DNA of 11,447 nt from Myxococcales bacterium. GTDB lineage: Bacteria; Myxococcota; Polyangia; Fen-1088. The DNA lies in NCBI GenBank assembly GCA_003157315.1, contig PMJE01000306.1, forward strand, positions 3,490 to 14,936, read 5' to 3'. Of the stretch, positions 7,380 to 11,447 are shown piece by piece. The notes beneath the pieces were generated by a model that was given only the letters and a program-made list of their open reading frames with translations, had not been told where the DNA came from and did no database searches. Each line of letters opens with the position of its first letter. The stretch's first letter is position 1. Position numbers and translations under genes: made by a program.

Positions 7380-7940
7380 CTACTGTGGCGTACGGTTCAG
7401 CCTCTCCACCTGGTAGCCCTGCTCGCGCAAGCGTCCGAGTATTCCCTGGTACACGGTGCTGTCCATCGTCTTGGCACGGCTGAGGATCCACAGGTAGTCA
7501 CGGCTGGGGTGACCGACGACAGCGTACTCGTAGTTTGCGCCGAGATCGATGATCCAGTAATCGCCCCAGAAGGGTCTGAAAAAACTCACTTCCAACTTGG
7601 CGTTCGTGGTTTGGTCGACCACCCGGGCCAGCCCCTTCGCCGAGTCCTCCTTGCCGGCGAGCGAGCCCTTGCGGCAGCGGTTGAGCACGTTGATTTCGCC
7701 CTCGCCGCGGATGGTATAGGTGGCGCTCGTGCCCGTGCAGCCAAGCTGGAATCGCTGTGGGAAGCTCGCGATGTCGTACCAGGTCCCCAGGTAGCGCTGC
7801 AGATCCACGCGCGGCACTGTCCGCAGCTCGGGCAAGCCCAGGCGCGCAGTTGAGGTCTTCGCACAGCCAGCTAAGGCAACCCAAACGAGCAGGAGGCTCG
7901 CGAGTCTTGCCGGCCAGGTTGCTCTCGGGTTGCGTTTCAT
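7380..7940 (-). CDS. blc: Lipocalin-family outer-membrane lipoprotein (Blc-like)
   Basis: A 186-residue bacterial lipocalin, a beta-barrel that binds lipids or other hydrophobic ligands and is anchored to the envelope by a lipidated cysteine. The start ATG (7938-7940) has AGGGA five bases ahead (7946-7950). It gives a lipoprotein signal: basic N-terminus, hydrophobic core and lipobox LAGC with C26 as the modified residue. The frame continues upstream to 8255, but that extension would bury the signal and is not credible. Lipocalin signatures follow: GTWYDIASFPQRFQ, GCTGTSATY, GDYWIIDL and YLWILSR. Length and order match E. coli Blc. It is divergent from the extradiol dioxygenase gene, with 169 bases between starts, and lies upstream of the methyltransferase on the same strand. 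Blc is stress-induced in enterobacteria, but no sigma-S-type promoter can be identified here by eye. Confidence 0.93.
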   Translation of the reverse strand: MKRNPRATWPARLASLLLVWVALAGCAKTSTARLGLPELRTVPRVDLQRYLGTWYDIASFPQRFQLGCTGTSATYTIRGEGEINVLNRCRKGSLAGKEDSAKGLARVVDQTTNAKLEVSFFRPFWGDYWIIDLGANYEYAVVGHPSRDYLWILSRAKTMDSTVYQGILGRLREQGYQVERLNRTPQ

Positions 7941-7945
7941 GGGTG

Positions 7946-7950
7946 TCCCT
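7946..7950 (-). promoter_or_regulatory. Shine-Dalgarno of the lipocalin gene
   Basis: AGGGA on the - strand, five bases before the ATG at 7940. It decides this start over the longer frame that opens at 8255. Confidence 0.6.
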
Positions 7951-8028
7951 GCTGTTGCCCAGCCTAACACTACTACGATGGCTGAAGCCGCGGTTCGGTT
8001 ACGCGGTTCTGCAGCGCGAATCGATGCA

Positions 8029-8040
8029 CGGCCATGGCCG
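8029..8040. promoter_or_regulatory. 12-base perfect palindrome in the divergent lipocalin/dioxygenase region
   Basis: CGGCCATGGCCG is fully self-complementary. It lies 70 bases before the dioxygenase start and about 90 bases before the lipocalin start, a suitable place for a dimeric regulator. In GC-rich DNA such a palindrome can arise by chance, so an operator role is only a possibility. Confidence 0.3.
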
Positions 8041-8051
8041 GTGGAGGTTCG

Positions 8052-8076
8052 GCAGGACATGCTTGTCAGGTCCTGC
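8052..8076. promoter_or_regulatory. 7-base inverted repeat upstream of the extradiol dioxygenase
   Basis: GCAGGAC (8052-8058) is repeated perfectly inverted as GTCCTGC (8070-8076) with an 11-base spacer. It ends 20 bases before the Shine-Dalgarno of the dioxygenase gene. It could be an operator for a dimeric repressor or an mRNA hairpin in the leader. There is no T-run after it, so it is not an intrinsic terminator. Confidence 0.35.
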
Positions 8077-8109
8077 GCGTGCCGGCGCGGCCAACGGGAG
8101 TGAAGAAAC

Positions 8110-8910
8110 ATGACCATGGAGAGTGAACCCCACCCATCGAGCGGACCGATGCCGGTCATCTTCGCGGCCCACGGCGCGCCCATCCTGCTCGACGATGCCG
8201 TGTGGATGGCTGAGCTCGCCGCGTGGGGCAAGGCGATGCCGCAGCCCAAGAGCATCCTGATGGTTTCGGCTCACTGGGAAGCGCGGCCCACGACATTGGG
8301 CGCTACCCGGACGGTGCCGCTCATCTACGACTTCTTCGGCTTCCCCGATCGCTACTACCACACCCAGTACCCCGCTCCTGGCGCACCCGAACTCGCCGCA
8401 CGCGTCCGTGATCTCTTGCGCCACAACAGCCTCGCGGTTGTCGACGATCCGGCGCGCGGGCTCGACCACGGGGCCTATGTCCCGCTGGTGGCGATGTACC
8501 CCGACGCCGATGTTCCTGTGCTGCAGATCTCGATGCCCGGCCTCGATGCCCACGAACTCTTCCAGCTTGGCCAGGCGCTGGCGCCACTTCGCAACGAGGG
8601 TGTGCTGGTGTTTGGCAGCGGTTTTCTCACGCACAACATGCGCTACGCATTCCGCCCGGGCATTCCGCCATGGGCGAAGCAGTTCGACGCATGGACCGCC
8701 GACGCGCTTCTGCGCTTCGACGTGGACGCGCTCATGGATTTTCAAGTCCGCGCCCCGGCGGCCAAGATGGCTTTGCCCACCTGGGAGCACTACGCGCCTG
8801 TGCTGGTGGCGGCGGGAGCGGTCGGCAACCGGCGACCCACAACCAGTTTTCCCATCACCGGCTTTTGGCTGGAGGGGGCATTCACCAAGCGATCGGTCCA
8901 GTTCGACTGA
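8110..8910 (+). CDS. Class III extradiol dioxygenase, LigB/4,5-DOPA dioxygenase type
   Basis: A 266-residue cytoplasmic non-heme metal enzyme of the LigB superfamily, DODA/YgiD branch, which opens catechol rings beside the hydroxyls. The native substrate is unknown. Conserved histidine motifs in family order are AAHGAP (H21), SAHWE (H55), GLDHGAYVPL (H121), THNMR (H176) and PTWEHYAPV (H228). H21, H55 and H228 are the expected metal ligands, while H121 and H176 lie near the active site in relatives. The length matches plant-type and bacterial DODA proteins (about 260-270). The ATG at 8110 has GGGAG (8096-8100) nine bases ahead; a second ATG follows two codons later. It is divergent from the lipocalin gene and converges on the spermidine-synthase-like gene with 36 bases between stops. 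No aromatic-catabolism cluster surrounds it, so a general catechol-detoxifying role is as likely as a dedicated pathway. Confidence 0.93.
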   Translation: MTMESEPHPSSGPMPVIFAAHGAPILLDDAVWMAELAAWGKAMPQPKSILMVSAHWEARPTTLGATRTVPLIYDFFGFPDRYYHTQYPAPGAPELAARVRDLLRHNSLAVVDDPARGLDHGAYVPLVAMYPDADVPVLQISMPGLDAHELFQLGQALAPLRNEGVLVFGSGFLTHNMRYAFRPGIPPWAKQFDAWTADALLRFDVDALMDFQVRAPAAKMALPTWEHYAPVLVAAGAVGNRRPTTSFPITGFWLEGAFTKRSVQFD

Positions 8911-8946
8911 GCGTGACGGCCTCCCGATTCCTCCCGCCCGCGACTA

Positions 8947-9642
8947 CTATCTACTAGTAGCAACGGGCGACGCGAAATAGAGAAAGTATTCGAACTGGCG
9001 CCCGGCGCGCATGACGTCGAAAGCGACCTCGTCGCACTGGCCGAATACCTCGGTCAGCGCATCCTGCAGTCTGGTTGACCGAGACGATGACCAAAACCCA
9101 AGCAGGCCACCCGCGCGAAGCTTGCTGAGTGACGTTTCGAGAAATGGCGACAGATAGAGCGACGCATTTGACTGGTGAACGATGAAGTCGGGACCGTTGT
9201 CCACGTCCATCAAGATGAGGTCCACGCTGCCAGGCGAAAGCGATTCCACATAGGTGCGTATGTCGGCGACATGCACCTGCACCCGCGGGTCCTGTAGAGC
9301 CGCTCGCGCATGAGGCAGCAAGCCCTGCCGCGCCCAATCCACCAGCAGGCTTTCGATCTCCACCACGTGGATCGCACGCGGCACCGGGGATGCGGCTACC
9401 TCCAACAAGGTGAACCCGAGGCCAAGTCCTCCTATCACGACAATCTCAGGATGGGACACGCGTGCCAACGATTCGGACGCGAGTTTGCGTTCGGTCGTGC
9501 AGTCCTCCGAATCCATCAAAAAGACCCCATTGCAGATCAGTTCACACACGGTTAACGAAGCCTCGTCGCCTCCTCGACTTCGCCGGCGGAGGACGAGTTC
9601 TCCGAACTTGCTCGTTCCGCGGGCGATTGTCTCGGGGATCAC
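8947..9642 (-). CDS. Spermidine-synthase-fold protein, atypical (aminopropyltransferase or methyltransferase-like)
   Basis: A 231-residue protein with the layout of the spermidine synthase family. A short N-terminal beta region contains ELICNGVFLMDS and ends in an ERKLA helix, as in SpeE. A Rossmann domain follows, with IGGLGLGFT (70-78) and an acidic ribose-binding position at E95 in HVVEIE. Two features differ from true SpeE: the glycine loop is GGLGLG rather than GGGDGG, and the segment where SpeE has its catalytic Asp reads LMDVDNGPDFIV (about 145-155). It may therefore not make spermidine; related proteins are often labelled spermidine synthase by homology alone. The start is a GTG at 9640-9642 with no clear Shine-Dalgarno; an in-frame TGA lies four codons upstream, so no earlier start exists. 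It follows the GH5 gene by 68 bases on the same strand, which may allow co-transcription or coupling. Confidence 0.75.
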   Translation of the reverse strand: MIPETIARGTSKFGELVLRRRSRGGDEASLTVCELICNGVFLMDSEDCTTERKLASESLARVSHPEIVVIGGLGLGFTLLEVAASPVPRAIHVVEIESLLVDWARQGLLPHARAALQDPRVQVHVADIRTYVESLSPGSVDLILMDVDNGPDFIVHQSNASLYLSPFLETSLSKLRAGGLLGFWSSSRSTRLQDALTEVFGQCDEVAFDVMRAGRQFEYFLYFASPVATSR

Positions 9643-9656
9643 TTTGGCGAATCAGC

Positions 9657-9711
9657 ATTCTGCCCGAGCGGCATACCGGCGGCGAGGGAAGAACTTGGCA
9701 CCCCGCAGAAT
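9657..9711. repeat. 7-base inverted repeat in the GH5 to spermidine-synthase-like gap
   Basis: ATTCTGC (9657-9663) recurs inverted as GCAGAAT (9705-9711), spanning nearly the whole 68-base gap and touching the GH5 stop codon. The 41-base interior is GC-rich. It might form a long-range hairpin between the two genes, but the pairing is short and no T-run follows, so a terminator call is not supported. Confidence 0.25.
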
Positions 9712-11048
9712 CACTGTCGGATCCAGCTGACGATGAACGTCCCATGCGGGGAAAGGTCGGCATCTGTCCACGGGCCGCCGGCGGGAGCGCTAGACGCCAG
9801 AAGATTGCTCGAATCAGAGCCTCTGGCAAGCTTCCAGGCCGTGCCGCCTATCCCATTCGTTGCCATCCAGGTAAACCAGTTGTTGGCTTCGGGTTCGCAG
9901 AGCTTGCCGTCAAGACCGCCATCGGCGTTGGTGGCGCCGAATTCGGTTACGAAGAGGGCAACTCCCTTCGAGATGGCCGTGTCTCCCTTGGTTCGCAGCC
10001 ACTGGGTGTGGGAACAGGAATACCAGTGAAGGGTGTAGAGCAGGTTTGTCCCGACCACAGGATCCGCGGCCGCCTTGTCAACATCCTGTGAGTATGTTGG
10101 CGTTCCCATGATGATGAGGTTGTCCGGGTCCTTGGCGCGAATCGCTGCCACGATGGCCGTGTGGTACGGCTTGATCTGTGCCCAGGTGACGTTCACCGGC
10201 TCGTTGTAGTCTTCGTAGAGTATGTTCGGGCAAGACCCGTACTTTGTGGCCAGGTTGGTGAAGAAGGTGACTGCCTGGGACTGGGTGTTCTGCGCATCCC
10301 CGGAATGCCAGTCAACAATCACGTACATACCCAGGGAAAGCGCATTGCTCATGATGGTGTCGATCCTGGCCTGCATGGCCGTTTCATTGCCGATGTATCC
10401 ACCCGACACGTCGGTTCCCATGGCAGCACGCAGTATCTGAACCTTCCAGGTATCGCGCATGGACTGCATCCCGGCCTTGCCTTCGGCGTCCTGCTTGCCC
10501 TCCCAGTTCAGCCAGTAACTGCTGATGCCTTTCATCTGGTAGGGATTCCCAGCCTGGTCCTGGATCTTGGTTCCGACGACCTTCAATTGACCATGGGTCG
10601 CAACCGGGGAGCCAGCTGGTGCGGGGAAGCTACAGCCGGGCATAGCACCAATTCCACCCCCTCCCGTCGTTCCGCCATTTCCGGTCGTTCCGCCATTTCC
10701 GGTTGCGCCACCAGTTCCGGTCGTTCCACCAGCCCTGGTCGTTCCCCCCGTTCCGCTCGTTCCGCCGGTTCCAGTCGTTCCGCCTGTTCTGGTCGCGCCA
10801 CCGGTTCCGGTCGCGCCGCCGGTTCCGGTCGCGCCGCCGGTTACACCGCCGGTTCCGGTCGCGCCACCGGGGCCGAGCACGCCGCCTGTGGCCGTCCATT
10901 CACTGTCGGCCAGGTCCGATGCGTCCGAAGTGGCTCCATCTGACCTCGGGCCATGCAATGAGGTGTTGCCACAGGCCGAAAGCCCAATCACGGCCGCGAG
11001 GAGGGTGAGGTTCGACAAGGCTACCTTCGCGCGCAAGTGAGTCTTCAT
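9711..11048 (-). CDS. Glycoside hydrolase family 5 (cellulase-like) lipoprotein with Thr-Gly-Gly repeat linker
   Basis: A 445-residue secreted endo-glycanase of clan GH-A, most likely a beta-1,4-glucanase; subfamily and substrate are unproven. A lipoprotein signal ends at LSAC (C26), so the enzyme is likely anchored to the outer membrane or cell surface. Next come a short Ser/Asp-rich stretch and a linker of about twelve Gly-Gly-x-Thr-x-x hexapeptides (about 61-132). The catalytic domain (about 150-445) shows R207, VDWH (H248), the acid/base YNEP (E283), the substrate-binding HWY (H341, Y343), the nucleophile FVTEFG (E369) and GGTAWKL (W405). Both catalytic glutamates are intact. The ATG at 11048 is chosen over an upstream in-frame start at 11084 because GGAGGA (11056-11061) sits 7 bases ahead and the lipoprotein signal then begins at residue 1. 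The linker style suggests a myxobacterial-type host. It lies downstream of tyrS on the same strand. Confidence 0.92.
   Translation of the reverse strand: MKTHLRAKVALSNLTLLAAVIGLSACGNTSLHGPRSDGATSDASDLADSEWTATGGVLGPGGATGTGGVTGGATGTGGATGTGGATRTGGTTGTGGTSGTGGTTRAGGTTGTGGATGNGGTTGNGGTTGGGGIGAMPGCSFPAPAGSPVATHGQLKVVGTKIQDQAGNPYQMKGISSYWLNWEGKQDAEGKAGMQSMRDTWKVQILRAAMGTDVSGGYIGNETAMQARIDTIMSNALSLGMYVIVDWHSGDAQNTQSQAVTFFTNLATKYGSCPNILYEDYNEPVNVTWAQIKPYHTAIVAAIRAKDPDNLIIMGTPTYSQDVDKAAADPVVGTNLLYTLHWYSCSHTQWLRTKGDTAISKGVALFVTEFGATNADGGLDGKLCEPEANNWFTWMATNGIGGTAWKLARGSDSSNLLASSAPAGGPWTDADLSPHGTFIVSWIRQ
10653..10868 (-). repeat. 18-base tandem repeats encoding the GH5 linker
   Basis: About twelve imperfect 18-base units, each encoding a hexapeptide of the form Gly-Gly-(Ala/Thr/Val)-(Thr/Ser)-x-x. 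One early unit is two codons short, consistent with slippage. Both strands stay open through the repeat, which creates long false frames on the + strand. The unit number is likely to vary between relatives. Confidence 0.85.
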
Positions 11049-11055
11049 GAAAATG

Positions 11056-11061
11056 TCCTCC
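11056..11061 (-). promoter_or_regulatory. Shine-Dalgarno of the GH5 gene
   Basis: GGAGGA on the - strand, seven bases before the ATG at 11048. It is the strongest ribosome binding site in the window and fixes the GH5 start. Confidence 0.75.
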
Positions 11062-11089
11062 GAATTGGGCGTCCAGAGAAGCACTAAGG

Positions 11090-11117
11090 ATCATAGGTGC
11101 CTTGCGAAAAATGGCAA
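11090..11117 (-). promoter_or_regulatory. Sigma-70-like promoter of the GH5 gene
   Basis: On the - strand, TTGCCA (-35, 11112-11117) and TATGAT (-10, 11090-11095) are separated by 16 bases. The stretch around them is clearly more A+T-rich than the coding sequence. Transcription would begin near 11083, leaving a leader of about 35 bases that contains the GGAGGA site. The pair sits between the tyrS stop and the GH5 start, so GH5 can be expressed independently of tyrS. Confidence 0.55.
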
Positions 11118-11170
11118 TGGCCCGGTCAGTAACTTCGATCCGGGTCCGCGAGATGCTGTCTAGCCCGGGG

Positions 11171-11446
11171 CTACTCGCCGATGACGATGCGGCGGAGGTG
11201 CTTCTTGCCTGCGTAAAGAAGGGTGCCATCCGCCGCGATTTCGTCTGGACGGACTAGCTCGTCAACCGACGTCACCTTGCGCTCGCCCAGTCTGACCCCG
11301 CCCTGCTCAATCAATCGGCGAGCGATGCTCTTTGACACCGCCAAGCCTGCAGCGTGCAACAGATCCACGATTCTCCGGCCGGCGGCCAAGCTGGTCGCGG
11401 TGACCGAATACGTTGGCACCAGGTCACCGGTGCCGCCGCCGAAGGC
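11171..11446 (-). CDS. tyrS: Tyrosyl-tRNA synthetase, C-terminal S4 domain (5'-partial)
   Basis: The frame is open to the right edge of the window and encodes the last 91 or so residues of a tyrosyl-tRNA synthetase, the cytoplasmic enzyme that charges tRNA-Tyr. The visible part is the RNA-binding S4 domain with the family pattern LAVSKSIARRLIEQGGVRL, a lysine-valine segment after it, and the terminal LLYAGKKHLRRIVI. This matches the S4-domain end of bacterial TyrRS. A GTG at 11417-11419 could act as a start, but the residues before it (GGGTGDL and upstream) continue the protein, so the gene is partial rather than a free-standing S4 protein. The catalytic HIGH and KMSKS motifs lie outside the window. 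The stop is TAG at 11171-11173. A paralogous short S4 protein is the only real alternative and is unlikely given the ending. Confidence 0.9.
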   Translation of the reverse strand, partial: AFGGGTGDLVPTYSVTATSLAAGRRIVDLLHAAGLAVSKSIARRLIEQGGVRLGERKVTSVDELVRPDEIAADGTLLYAGKKHLRRIVIGE

Positions 11447-11447
11447 C

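Noticed and set aside
7941..8255. N-terminal extension of the lipocalin frame and the overlapping frame at 7999-8790 on the - strand
   Set aside because: The lipoprotein signal starts at 7940 with a good ribosome site. The longer antisense frame mirrors the extradiol dioxygenase.
8951..8960. 10-base palindrome CTACTAGTAG near the stop of the spermidine-synthase-like gene
   Set aside because: It is short, lies within the last codons and has no loop or T-run, so a terminator or regulatory call is not supported.
10161..10943. + strand frames through the GH5 gene, including Arg/Phe/Ser-rich repeats
   Set aside because: They are the reverse reading of the hexapeptide-repeat linker and GH5 catalytic domain.
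11161..11173. Inverted repeat TAGCCC/GGGCTA around the tyrS stop
   Set aside because: The arms are separated by one base and cannot form a normal hairpin loop, and no T-run follows.
1..11447. CRISPR array, tRNA, rRNA, transposase or prophage genes
   Set aside because: No regularly spaced direct repeats, cloverleaf, rRNA segment or transposase/integrase motif was seen on either strand.

Overview
The window is GC-rich bacterial DNA with tightly packed genes. I recognise twelve genes or gene remnants; two run off the window ends. The longest gap between genes is about 170 bases, so there is no long non-coding stretch. The best clue to the organism is the secreted glycoside hydrolase: a lipoprotein with a long Thr-Gly-Gly hexapeptide-repeat linker, a style I associate with Myxococcota/Polyangia and related former deltaproteobacteria. 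An oxygen-dependent HemY-type protoporphyrinogen oxidase fits an aerobe. This placement is inference and no rRNA is present to test it.

Layout. Left end, + strand: the end of tsaE (tRNA t6A synthesis ATPase), then an MgtC/SapB-family membrane protein. A short convergent gap of about 140 bases follows and holds a degenerate inverted repeat. Then comes topB (topoisomerase III) on the - strand. At the topB start, in the opposite direction, lies the C-terminal half of a VapC-type PIN toxin whose N-terminal half is missing.

The middle block runs on the - strand from about 7940 down to 3938: a Blc-like lipocalin lipoprotein, a class I SAM-dependent methyltransferase, protoporphyrinogen oxidase, and a SprT-like metallopeptidase with a DUF2786-type region. 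The last two overlap by 4 bases (ATGA), which suggests translational coupling; the methyltransferase lies about 50 bases upstream of the oxidase.

Divergent from the lipocalin is a class III extradiol dioxygenase (LigB/DODA type) on the + strand. The shared upstream region carries a perfect 12-base palindrome and a 7-base inverted repeat. Convergent with the dioxygenase is a spermidine-synthase-fold protein that lacks the usual Gly-Gly-Gly-Asp signature. It is preceded on the same strand by the GH5 lipoprotein, which has the clearest expression signals in the window (a -35/-10 pair and a GGAGGA Shine-Dalgarno). The right edge holds the S4 domain of tyrosyl-tRNA synthetase.

Most genes are housekeeping or conserved accessory functions. 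I do not see a coherent new defence or biosynthetic system. The points most worth a second look are the truncated VapC at the topB start, the oxidase-peptidase coupling, the intergenic inverted repeat beside topB, the atypical spermidine-synthase-like enzyme and the repeat linker of the GH5 lipoprotein.
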